A DNA stretch of 64,000 bases, from contig ML058477.1 in assembly GCA_003013855.2 (NCBI GenBank), forward strand, positions 4,650,001 to 4,714,000, given 5' to 3'. The notes below the pieces were generated by a model. That model did not search any database. It saw nothing but the letters and a program-made list of their open reading frames with translations, and was not told the origin of the DNA. Below, piece by piece: positions 21,891 through 30,907 of the stretch. Source of the DNA: Liriodendron chinense (Eukaryota > Streptophyta > Magnoliopsida > Magnoliales > Magnoliaceae). The translations under genes were made by a program, and so were the position numbers. Every line of letters begins with the position of its first letter. Position 1 is the stretch's first letter.

Positions 21891-22160
21891 AAAAATACGG
21901 AGCAGCTATTCACAAGTCTCGAGTCTTCATAACCGATAGTCAAATACGGCAAAGCTCAATCCGCGAACAGACCTTCTCACAAGTCGTTGAAAGACGTTAC
22001 ATCTAAAGTATGTACTTGGACTCGCGACCACATTCTAACCTGCGAGTAGCTTTCCTGCGGTAATATCTCTTAGCTTTCAGTACTAGCATCCGATTCCCGT
22101 CGAGCAGCTTCTCCAATCCCTCTGCGACACCAAGCAGGGCTACAACCAGTTCGGTGGTTT

Positions 22161-22279
22161 CCAACTACGGGCGTCTCCTTCCTTTTCGGAGGCTATGACT
22201 CCAACTACGGGCGTCTCCTTCCTTTTCGGAGGCTATGACTCCAACTACGGGCGTCTCCTTCTTTTCGGAAGCTATGATT
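22161..22279 (+). repeat. Three 40-bp tandem units in the Tat-2 LTR
   Basis: Units begin CCAACTACGGGCGTCTCC at 22161, 22201 and 22241. The first two are identical and the third is slightly changed. A partial fourth (CCAACTACGGC) follows. Repeated in the 3' LTR at about 31440-31559. Confidence 0.9.
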
Positions 22280-22467
22280 CCAACTACGGCTTCCATCCGG
22301 ATTTCAAGGGATTACCATCAAGGGGCGTGATTGTTGAAATAAGTCATTGGGTTGGATCTGACTAAAAAGATAGGATCTTATCCCACGAAATCAGCGAATT
22401 CTCAGTATCGTATGCGACATCAACGGGATTTCGACATCTCACGTAACAAATTGGATTGCTTCAGATC

Positions 22468-22476
22468 TATATAAAG
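22468..22476 (+). promoter_or_regulatory. TATA box of Tat-2 5' LTR
   Basis: TATATAAAG followed by GGGTGGCTCC, about 220 bp before the LTR end. The copy in the 3' LTR is at 31748-31756. The most likely promoter of the gag-pol transcript. Confidence 0.75.
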
Positions 22477-22698
22477 GGGTGGCTCCATTAAGAGCAGGTA
22501 CGCACACAACATCCAATCTGGGTCCCGTTTCGCTTGGTTTCTCTTCTTACTGTGGCCTAACTTAAGCATCGGAGGGCTGACGGCTGGTCCCCAGCCACCC
22601 TTATTTGCTGTCTTGCTTCAGGTCTGGTGGTGGAAATCTCTGCTGGAGTGAAGGAGGAAAGCCAGAGGATCTCGTTACAAAATCTGACATTAACAGTT

Positions 22699-22716
22699 TG
22701 GCGCCGTCTGTGGGAA
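22699..22716 (+). other. Primer binding site of Tat-2
   Basis: TGGCGCCGTCTGTGGGAA, three bases after the LTR end. The TGGCGCCGT start fits a tRNA-Asp-type primer; the remainder departs from the standard tRNA-Asp sequence, as far as I recall it. Confidence 0.85.
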
Positions 22717-22769
22717 CGACTTGATCATCGAAATCAATCGTGCTAACCACCGATCAAAATCCTTCAGCG

Positions 22770-25637
22770 ATGCCTCCTAAAAAGGCTGTTCATCCTTCAA
22801 CTTCAAGACAGGCACCACCTCCGCCTGATGAGACGGAATTCGTACCTATCCTTCCACCTGCTCCGACGAATATCCCTCAAGGAGTCCCGAATCTGCCGCC
22901 ATTCGCGACGCCCGCGCCGCCGGCGTCCCGACCGAGGGGTCGGGGCGGCGGAGCGGGCCGTCTAATGAATTTGACACAGCAGTATGGGGAGACAATAAAA
23001 AAGTTCACAGTACGATTCACTGCCGAAGCCGTTCAAACTGAGGGATACACCGAAGAAAAGGGTCTTACAGCCCTCATTGCCAGGATAACAAGCGAGAAAT
23101 TCAGGTTTGCCTTAGATAAAAGCCCACCGAAAACTATGGCAGAATTTCAAGCCAAAGCTCAGAAATATATCAATGCAGAAGAAGTCGCATTGACACGCCA
23201 TGGAGTACAGAGCAAGAAGCGCAAGCCAGAAGGAGCCTCTTCTACGGATAAGAAATACCGTCGTGACCAGCGCGATCGTTCTCCCAAGAGGCCTTACTCT
23301 GGTAAATATCATAATTACACTCCTCTCAATCAGTCTCTTGAAAAGGTTCTAATGGAGATTAAACACAAGCCATATGTGAAGTGGCCTGCAAAGATCAAAT
23401 CCGATCTCGAGAAGAGGGATAAGAGCAAGTTCTGTTACTTTCACAAAGATCACGGGCATAGGACCCAGGACTGCATCTCTTTACGAGACCATATCGAAGC
23501 CCTTATTCGAAAAGGCCATCTCCAGGATTATGTTGCTCGTAAAAATCGATCACCAGAAAGGGCGAAGACCTCATCTCGCCAAAAGGAACCACCTCATCAT
23601 CAAACCGACCAGGAGGACGCCGAGCCCACGGGAGAAATTCGCACTATCGTCGGGGGACCAGCTTGTGGGGGTGATTCTCAAGCTTCAAGAAAAGCATACG
23701 CTCGGAAGGCGTCCAAAGAACCCCAGCAAATCTATTGGCTGGAACAGACGTCCAGCTCCTCAAAAGCAAGCCATCCTCCAATTTCTTTCACCCTCGAAGA
23801 TGCAGCGGGAATCCACTTCCCTCATGAAGATTCTATCGTGGTCACATTGAAGGTATCAAATTATCTGACTCATCGGATTATGGTGGATACAGGTAGCTCA
23901 GCCGACATTCTGTATCTAGAGGCTTTCAACAAAATGGCACTATCCAGAAGCCTCCTCAAGCCAGTATCGACCCCCCTCGTCAGCTTTGGAGGAGAGGTAG
24001 TAACACCCGAAGGAAGCATCGATCTCCCAGTTACTTTTGGAGAGAGTCCAGCGAAGACCACCGTCTTCGTAAACTTCCTCGTCGTGGATCGAAAATCAGC
24101 ATATAACGCCATTTTGGGGCGGCCGTCTCTGACTAAGGTTGGAGCGGCCTTGCACCCTTCATATCTGTGTGTTAAATTTCCGACCCCAAATGGCATCGGG
24201 GTCGTGCGAGGAAGTCAGCAGGAGGCACGGTCCTGTTACCAGATAGCCCTCCAAGATCGCAAGAAGGCTCAAGCGACACCTGTCATGGAAATAGTTCAAG
24301 GTTCATCCGACGTTCCCGCCACCGCGTTGGATCCAAGAGAAAATGCTCTGAAATCAGGAACTCCAGGGGAGGAAACAGTGGCGATCCACCTGACCGAAGA
24401 CGACCCATCTAAGATCGTGCGCATCGGGTCCTCCTTGACCACTGTCCATCGTCAAAATTTGATCCGTTTCCTCACCGAATACAAGGATGTGTTTGCTTGG
24501 TCTCATAAAGATATGCCAGGCATCGATCCTGATGTCATCGCACATCGTCTCAACATTGACCCGAAGCATAAACCCGTACATCAGCGTCGACGTGCCTTTA
24601 CTGCAGAAAGACAAATGGCAATCAAAACAGAAGTTGAAAAGCTTCTCGCGGCTAATTTCATAAAGGAAGTTGACTACCCAGAGTGGGTCGCAAACGTAGT
24701 TCTCGTCCGAAAAACTAATGGCAAATGGAGGATGTGCGTCAACTATTCAGACTTAAACAAAGCATGCCCCAAAGATAGCTTTCCGACACCGCGGATCGAC
24801 CAGTTGGTCGACTCAACAGCTGGACATGCTCTCCTCAGTTTTATGGATGCTTATTCTGGTTACAACCAGATTGTGATGCATCCACCTGATAGCCAGCATA
24901 CTGCCTTCATCACAGATCGAGGACTATATTGCTACCAGGTAATGCCGTTCGGTCTTAAAAATGCAGGGGCCACTTATCAACGTCTTGTCAACAAAATGTT
25001 CGCTGCTCAAATCGGTAGGAATATGGAAGTGTATGTCGACGATATGCTCGTGAAAAGCATCGTTGAAGATAACCACATTTCAGATCTTCGAGAAGCCTTT
25101 GATCTGATGAGGAAGTATCAAATGAAGTTAAATCCAGAAAAATGCGCGTTTGGAGTGTCTGCAGGAAAATTTCTTGGGTTCATGGTTGGCCAGCGTGGAA
25201 TTGAGGCAAATCCTGAAAAGATTAAAGCATTAATAGAGATGAAATCCCCTGTTACTCTGAAAGACGTTCAACGTCTAGCAGGTCGCATCGCATCATTGAA
25301 CAGGTTCATCTCGCGAGCATCTGACAAGTGTTTGCCCTTCTTCAAACTCCTTCGTGCAACGGCCAAGTCTGATTGGAAGTGGAAACCTCAGTGTGAAGAA
25401 GCTTTTCAACAATTGAAGCAATACATGAGCGCTCCCCCCATTTTATCTAAGCCTGTAGCACATGAGCAACTCATTCTTTATTTATCTGTGTCTCCCACGG
25501 CCGTTAGCGCCGCTTTAATAAGAGAAGATTCCGGGGTGCAAAGGCCCGTTTATTATGTCAGTAGAGCAATGGTCGATGCAGAAACTAGGTATTCTGATAT
25601 GGAGAAACTGGCCCTAGCCTTAGTCACTGCGGCTTGA
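22770..25637 (+). CDS. Gag(deleted)-protease-reverse transcriptase ORF of Tat-2, ended by TGA in pol
   Basis: An open frame extends from 22740, but the ATG at 22770 (MPPKKAVHPSTSRQ) matches the gag starts of Tat-1 and Tat-3. Counting from 22740: a proline-rich arm to residue 54, a GC-rich segment at residues 55-74, then directly the gag tail (LTQQYGETIKKFTVRF), so most of the gag domain is missing. A CYFHKDHGHRTQDC knuckle lies near residue 233. Protease DTGSS is near 382, with NAILGRPSL downstream. RT follows with VDYPEWVANVVLVRK, MDAYSGYNQI and YVDDM at 765-769 (YVDD at 25032). The first RNase H/connection domain ends at a TGA (25635-25637) followed in frame by KLRPYFQAH, so the stop is internal to pol. 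Confidence 0.9.
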   Translation: MPPKKAVHPSTSRQAPPPPDETEFVPILPPAPTNIPQGVPNLPPFATPAPPASRPRGRGGGAGRLMNLTQQYGETIKKFTVRFTAEAVQTEGYTEEKGLTALIARITSEKFRFALDKSPPKTMAEFQAKAQKYINAEEVALTRHGVQSKKRKPEGASSTDKKYRRDQRDRSPKRPYSGKYHNYTPLNQSLEKVLMEIKHKPYVKWPAKIKSDLEKRDKSKFCYFHKDHGHRTQDCISLRDHIEALIRKGHLQDYVARKNRSPERAKTSSRQKEPPHHQTDQEDAEPTGEIRTIVGGPACGGDSQASRKAYARKASKEPQQIYWLEQTSSSSKASHPPISFTLEDAAGIHFPHEDSIVVTLKVSNYLTHRIMVDTGSSADILYLEAFNKMALSRSLLKPVSTPLVSFGGEVVTPEGSIDLPVTFGESPAKTTVFVNFLVVDRKSAYNAILGRPSLTKVGAALHPSYLCVKFPTPNGIGVVRGSQQEARSCYQIALQDRKKAQATPVMEIVQGSSDVPATALDPRENALKSGTPGEETVAIHLTEDDPSKIVRIGSSLTTVHRQNLIRFLTEYKDVFAWSHKDMPGIDPDVIAHRLNIDPKHKPVHQRRRAFTAERQMAIKTEVEKLLAANFIKEVDYPEWVANVVLVRKTNGKWRMCVNYSDLNKACPKDSFPTPRIDQLVDSTAGHALLSFMDAYSGYNQIVMHPPDSQHTAFITDRGLYCYQVMPFGLKNAGATYQRLVNKMFAAQIGRNMEVYVDDMLVKSIVEDNHISDLREAFDLMRKYQMKLNPEKCAFGVSAGKFLGFMVGQRGIEANPEKIKALIEMKSPVTLKDVQRLAGRIASLNRFISRASDKCLPFFKLLRATAKSDWKWKPQCEEAFQQLKQYMSAPPILSKPVAHEQLILYLSVSPTAVSAALIREDSGVQRPVYYVSRAMVDAETRYSDMEKLALALVTAA
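22902..22961 (+). other. GC-rich filler at the Tat-2 gag deletion
   Basis: About 60 bp, roughly 85% GC by eye, with CCGACCGAGGGGTCGG as an inverted motif. It keeps the frame (rich in Pro, Arg, Gly) and has no counterpart in the gag of Tat-1 or Tat-3. It lies exactly where about 0.8 kb of gag is missing. Confidence 0.8.
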
Positions 25638-27172
25638 AAACTGCGACCATACTTTCAAGCCCATGCTATTTTAGTACCAACAAATCATCCGCTACGCCAA
25701 GTCCTTCAAAAACCTGAGGCTTCAGGACGCTTGACTAAATGGGCGGTCGAGATCAGTGAGCATGATATCTCATTCTGTCCTAGGACAGCAGTCAAGGGCC
25801 AGGCCGTGGCTGAATTCATTGCCGAATTTACATATTCTTCTGAAGATAATGTCACGACCAGCGACCAGCCTCCTTGGTCGCTCTTCGTGGACGGGTCGTC
25901 ACGGGCTACTGGCAGTGGAGCGGGTCTGATTTTAGTGGCTCCCGACGGGTCGCATTTTCAATACGCTCTGCGTTTCGAATCACGCGTCTCCAATAATGAA
26001 GCAGAATATGAGGCCCTAACTGTTGGCCTCGAACTGGCCATTGTCCTCGCAGTCCAGAATTTGATAATTCATAGCGACTCCCAGCTCATTGTCAATCAAG
26101 TTCTTGGTGAATTCGAAGCCAAAGAAGAAAGAATGGCCTTATACAAGTCTCGTGTCCTCATCCTGCTCGCCAAACTGAAGACTTATAAAATAATTCATAT
26201 CCCTCGCGAGCAGAACCAACTTGTCGATTCCTTGGCAAAACTCGCTTCTGCGCCGGAATCGGAGTTATCACATTCAATCCCCATCGAGCACCGTCAGAAC
26301 TTGAGTATCGACCAAGTGACTCTCGAGCAAGTTATATCGGTACAATCGTCTCCATGCTGGATGGATCCTATCATCCTTTATCTTAGAGATGGATACCTAC
26401 CAGAAGACAAGAAAGCTGCAAGACAAATTTGGCTTCGAGCTGCTAGGTACACCTTACAAGATGGAATCTTGTTGCGAAAAAGCTTCTCCTTGCCTTATTT
26501 AAGGTGTCTTCATCCAGAAGAAGCACATCGTGTTCTAGATGAAGTACACCAGGGGGCATGTGGTAATCATCCCAGGGGGCGATCTCTAGCATATAAAGCG
26601 ATGAGGCAAGGATATTATTGGCCTACTATGAAAGCAGACGCCATTGAATTTTCTAAAAGATGCGACAAGTGTCAACGATATCAACCTATACCTCGTGTAC
26701 CGTCTGAGCGGATGACCCCAGTCGACAGCCCTTGGCCTTTTGCTCAGTGGGGGATCGATATCATCGAGCCCTTACCTATGGGAAAGGGACAGAATAGGTT
26801 CGCGATCGTGGCGGTTGATTATTTCACCAAATGGGCCGAAGCAGAACCATTAGCCAAAATTACTGAAAAACAAACTACTAAGTTTATGTGGAGAAATATC
26901 ATATGTCGCTTCGGACTTCCTCATACTATAATTACCGATAACGGAACGCAGTTCGACAACGCAGCCTTTGATGAATTTTGCGACAAATGGAAGATACGTA
27001 ATCTCCGCACTTCTCCATATCATCCTCAGGCGAATGGGCAGGTCGAGGCAGTGAATAAAATCATAAAGCATCATTTAAAGACCAAGCTAGGTGAATGTAA
27101 AGGGGTGTGGCCAGAACTTCTACCAGAGGTGTTATGGGCCTATAGAACCACGGCTTGTACATCGACGGTGAA
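25638..27172 (+). pseudogene. RNase H-integrase part of Tat-2 pol
   Basis: Same frame as the preceding ORF but after its TGA. Contents in order: end of the connection domain (LTKWAVEISEHDISFCPR), archaeal-type RNase H (LFVDGSSRATGSGAG, NNEAEYEALTVGLE, IHSDSQLIVNQVLGEF, HIPREQNQLVDSLAKLAS), then integrase with VHQGACGNH, CDKCQRYQP, WGIDIIEP, ITDNGTQFD and QVEAVNKIIKHH, supplying the HHCC ligands and the D, D, E residues. The frame is lost by a one-base deletion around 27168-27172, where AYRTT... should continue into GETPFSLAF. If read through, enzyme motifs are complete up to that point. Confidence 0.9.
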
Positions 27173-27568
27173 ACTCCTTTCTCCTTAGCATTTGGTGTTG
27201 ACGCAGTAGTACCAGTGGAAACTCAAGTGCCCTCATATCGGATCGAACAGTATGATCCCGCAAGCAATCAGGAAAACCTCCGACTTCATCTCGATCTCTT
27301 GGAAGAACGAAGAAATGCTTCCCAAGTACGAGTGGCAGCATATCAACAACGTATTGCTCGTTATCGGAATGCGAAGGTTAGACCTAGATCCTTCCAGCCC
27401 GGAGATTTGGTCCTAAGGAAAAATCTTGGAGTTCCTGCTCGTTCATTGGATCCGAATTGGGAAGGCCCGTATCGGGTTATTAGGGTTGTGAGACCCGGTA
27501 CTTATTATCTTGAAGACATGCAAGGGAAGCCTGTACGTCGCCCTTGGCACGTGGAGCATTTGCTATGA
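27173..27568 (+). pseudogene. C-terminal integrase segment of Tat-2 (shifted frame)
   Basis: GETPFSLAFGVDAVVPVE, a basic helical segment (LEERRNASQVRVAAYQQRIA), then a GPYRVIRVVRPGTYYLEDM domain ending HVEHLL and a stop at 27566-27568. This is the usual C-terminal DNA-binding part of gypsy integrase. It lies one frame away from the catalytic core. Confidence 0.88.
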
Positions 27569-28297
27569 TACTACCCCTAGATTCGATGTAGTTTTATTAC
27601 AACGTTTTATGAATAAAGTGAAAGATATCTTTTGGCCGCTACTCCATTTATATGGACCTGAATAGCCCTGAAGAGTGCTTACACATCCTCTTGGCCAATT
27701 GCCTACCTTTGGTAGGACTGAAATTGTTACTAGTTGGTCGCTTCTCCATTTACATGGACCTAAATAGCCCCGAAGAGAATGGATACCATCTCTTGACCAA
27801 CCTTCTGCCCTTGGTAGAATCAAAATCTCAATCGATAGATCAGTCTATCTCAACGCGGACATGGTCTCACGACCCCCGGATTGAGTCTAATTCATTTTTT
27901 CATGAGTTAGTTACTCGCGATTGGTGAGAGGAGGGATCGCACTCCGGAATGCGAGCACCGCAGCTCGTGCTCAAATTAGGGCAGCGATCGGGGTCACACC
28001 CTAATCGCGAGCACCGTAGCTCGGGCTCGAATTGCAGTCGTACACCTTAATTGCGAGCACCACAGCTCGCGCTCGAATATGTGGTCATACACCCTAAATG
28101 CGAGCAGCTCAGCTCATGCTCGAATTAAAGGGTCACATCTCTGATGAATCCATTCGAGATCAACATAAAGCAAAAAATGAAAGATGAAGGGAGAACAGCA
28201 ACAAAACAGTAACACTTCCAAAAATATCTTTTCATTGATAATTAGATGATTACAGATACATGATCGCAGATACAAGAGAGAAGAAAATAAAAGGAAA
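27569..28297 (+). other. Spacer between pol and antisense gene of Tat-2
   Basis: No coding sequence. Holds two copies of a block of about 100 bp (about 27633 and 27735, each with TCCATTTAnATGGACC and AATAGCCC), the inverted motif ATCGATAGATCAGTCTATCT near 27830, and four palindromic units at 27951-28125. pol and the antisense gene converge on it. Confidence 0.7.
27951..28125. repeat. Four tandem palindromic units in the Tat-2 spacer
   Basis: Units start GCGAGCA at 27951, 28007, 28053 and 28100. Each ends GCTCGAAT or GCTCAAAT, for example GCGAGCACCnnAGCTCGnG. Each can fold on itself (GCGAGCA against TGCTCG or similar). Intervening sequence repeats a GTCAyACCCTAAT-like segment. Confidence 0.85.
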
Positions 28298-30489
28298 TCA
28301 ATCGCTTGGAGGAGCCACGCTCTCGACTTCAGGGCCCATTTCAGGAGCCCCTCCGGCCTGCGTGGCTTCAGTCACCTCGTTCTCGGCAGCAGCTTGCTCT
28401 TCTGCAGCTATGATGGTCGCGACTCGACCAAATTCCCCCATATCGAAGGATGGGGTCATTCGTTGCACTACTCTTAGTGCAAAGTCTCAACCAGCATCGT
28501 ATGACTCATATCGTTCATCGTCATACAGCTGCGAAGTCCGGAACTCGGAAACTGCCCGAGCACCTTCCTCCGAGAGCATTTTTACAAGGGCGACTCTCTC
28601 CTCGTCCCAGTGGATCGAGTCGTCCTTAAGCTGCGCAAGAGCGGTGCGCTCCCTGGTCAAGTTGTCGTAGGCCTCCTTGAGCTGCGACCTGGCCCCCGCG
28701 AATTGCTCCTCTAACGAGATCTTGTCCTGCCGGAAGATCTCCCTCTCTCTCTCAGCCTTCTCCTTCAGACCCGTGAGCTTCACGTAGTCTGAGTCCAAGG
28801 CCTGATACCTGTCGGTCAGGACTTGGATCTTCTCGATGAGGATCTTTTTCTCCTCATCTCTCTTCGATATCACCGCCTCACGAGCCTTGAGCAGTTGATC
28901 TCTTCCTTGAACTGCCTTTTCCAAGGCAGTCCTCTTTCCCTCAGCCTCCTCTATCGTGCGACGGGCGGCAACGATATCACGCCTCGTTCGCAGAATAAGA
29001 TCTAAACCCTGCAAAAGAGATGAAAAATGTAAGAGTATTCTGGAACGTAATAACTGATCGTAGCAGGTCTTGACGAAGTCTTACCTGAACCATCCTCATC
29101 CCCGCTTCGAGGATAAGGTTCTCAGGACTTGGCTCGGGAAGAAAGCCAAAGGCGTGAGGCGGGACGTTCTCAAACAAAAATTTACATACAGGATGAAGGT
29201 GGCGGGGAATAGAGTACATCTCGCTCCCAGACGGTTGGGCAACGACCAACCCGGCCTGCTCGCGAGGTGGAGGCATTGACTCGCGAGCAGGTCCCTGCTC
29301 AGCAGCCGGGACCAATTCGCGAGCAGGAGGTGGCTCTTGAGGCTCTACCTGCTCTCGAGCCTCTTCGGCTGGGGGGCAGCCGGACCCCACCCCATCTGGG
29401 GAATTATCAGCAATGTTAATCACTGGTGGCCCAGGTGCGACCACCAGTGAAGGAATAGTGGGCCCAGCTGGGGCCCCCGCCATGCTCGCGGGAAGGGCAG
29501 GCTGATCGCTGCCCGTGCGGATGGAAGATTGAGAAGGTTCGGCAGGGGTTCTCTTCTGCCTTTTGGAGCCTGTGCCCTTCAGTCGGGGCAGTAGGCCTCT
29601 CTTCTCTCCAGCCTTTGTCATTTCAACTTCTCTTCTGGATATGAGGCCTGCTGCTGTAAGTCGCGAAGGGGACAAGCAAGCCTCGATATGCCTATCTCCG
29701 ACAGGCACCTTGTACACCTTGACAATCTTCTCGTTGATCCCTCCTTTCAGATTCGGTTTTCTCATGGCTGGGATACCTGCGAGCACAAACGGGGGTCAAA
29801 CGAAGAAAAACCCTAAAAAACCTTTCTGGGGAAATTGCACAATGCAGGATTGTCTACCTTCACAGAAAAACCGGGTCACTCCTGGACCCCTGGAGGAGGC
29901 AGACTCCCAGCTCCCGGAAGCATAGAACCACCGCTTCCTCCAGCCGGGATAGTTCGAGGAGGGCTTCCCCAACACGAAATTATCCCGGTGCCAATAACAC
30001 AAATAATACCAGCCTTCGCTGGAGGGAGCTTTCTTCAGACGAAACATACGGAGGAACTCCTCCGCCGTGAGTTCCCCGTTGCCAGCCTGAGCCCAAAGGG
30101 CAAAGGAGCCCAGAACCACCCTCCACCCGTTCACAATGAGTTGCCCAGGGGCAATCTTGTAACACCGGAGTACATCGCGAACGAAGGGATGGAGGGGAAG
30201 GCGTACCCCCAGGATAAGCTGATACTCATAAAATGCTACGCATCCTTGGGGGGGGGGGGGGGGGGGGGGGGGGGGAGTCGGGTGTTTCTCCACCTCCGGG
30301 CAAGCGGAGGGTTACTGAGTCGGGGATCAGGTATCTCTCCCGTAACTCAGCCAGCCAGTCCTCCGATAAAACGGAAGGATATCCGGCTGTTGTGTATCTC
30401 CCTGCCGGAACCCTTGCACTGCTGGAGGCAGAGGATTCCGGAGTGGCATCACCAAGAGGGACAGTGGTCTCGTCAGAGTTCCCAGCCAT
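28298..30489 (-). pseudogene. Antisense gene of Tat-2: Transposase_28-like, coiled-coil protein, 3 exons
   Basis: Start MAGNSDETTVPLGDATPE at 30489. Exon 1 has the family core (PLHPFVRDVLRCYKIAPGQL, NGWRVV) and ends at GAAG/GTAGAC near 29863. Intron 1 ends GCTCGCAG, and exon 2 starts GIPAMRKPN near 29777. Exon 2 has a basic start, KKR-type basic stretches that could direct nuclear import, and a long Pro/Ala/Glu region. Intron 2 starts GTAAGA after MRMVQ near 29093 and ends TTGCAG near 29011. Exon 3 is a coiled coil (EAEGKRTALEKAVQGRDQLL; EREREIFRQDKISLEEQ). Breaks: a 28-base C run in exon 1 that shifts the frame, and an Arg CGA turned TGA near 28484. Coding similarity continues to 28298. Confidence 0.78.
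30248..30275 (+). repeat. G28 homopolymer in the Tat-2 antisense gene
   Basis: Twenty-eight consecutive G. On the coding (minus) strand it encodes a proline run where Tat-3 has a run of only six C. Its length puts the two halves of exon 1 in different frames. Confidence 0.9.
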
Positions 30490-30636
30490 GAGATAAAAAT
30501 AAAAGAAGAAAAAAAAGAAGTAATACCAAAAACTGAAAGGAAAATGAACACCGGAGGAAGAAGAAGAATGGAAAGAACTGCAGGTTCCTTTCGAAAAAGC
30601 TTCTGTAGAAAATCAAAGAAATGGCGGACTCCGTAC

Positions 30637-30643
30637 ATTTATA
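30637..30643 (-). promoter_or_regulatory. Probable TATA box of the Tat-2 antisense gene
   Basis: The minus strand reads TATAAAT followed by GTACGG, about 150 bp before the ATG at 30489. It aligns with TATAAATATACGG in Tat-3. The region between this and the LTR would be the antisense promoter. Confidence 0.6.
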
Positions 30644-30889
30644 GGCAATCATTCCGCCGTATCTGATGGCACGTGGCAGTCCCTCTCTTGACACAGCGCT
30701 CGAGCAGGCACGCCCATTAACTCCTCAAACACGTGGCGAGCGCCCCTTCATTTTCCATCAGCGAAAAGGCTGCGGAAAGCTGGCGCTCATTAATTTCAGC
30801 CCATCATGTGGGGTGCCGTTCTCGATGAAAGCAGCGGGCGGTTTCGTGTGATAGTGAGCTAAGTCCTTTCCTTAAGAATTCTTGGCGGC

Positions 30890-30907
30890 AAGGACTTGGG
30901 GGGCATC
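30890..30907 (+). other. Polypurine tract of Tat-2
   Basis: AAGGACTTGGGGGGCATC directly before the 3' LTR. The same sequence, on the opposite strand, lies at 54215-54232 in Tat-3. Confidence 0.88.

Larger units (their letters stand above)
21630..22695 (+). repeat. 5' LTR of Tat-2
   Basis: Starts TGTTATAGGC and ends ATTAACA. It contains two short tandem arrays: four units of about 58 bp centred on CTCGAG (CTCGAG at 21684, 21743, 21801, 21859), and three 40-bp units starting CCAACTACGGGCG (22161, 22201, 22241). The TATA box is at 22468. Confidence 0.96.

Noticed and set aside
22740..25637. Large intact-looking host gene (long uninterrupted frame)
   Set aside because: Content is gag tail, DTGSS protease and YVDD reverse transcriptase between LTRs with a PBS; it is a retrotransposon polyprotein.
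27951..28125. CRISPR-like array
   Set aside because: Only four imperfect units with varying spacing, unit and spacer both repeat, and the context is a plant retrotransposon spacer.
29835..30491. Plus-strand ORF over the Tat-2 antisense gene
   Set aside because: It is the complement of the antisense exon 1; the minus-strand reading carries the conserved motifs shared by three copies.
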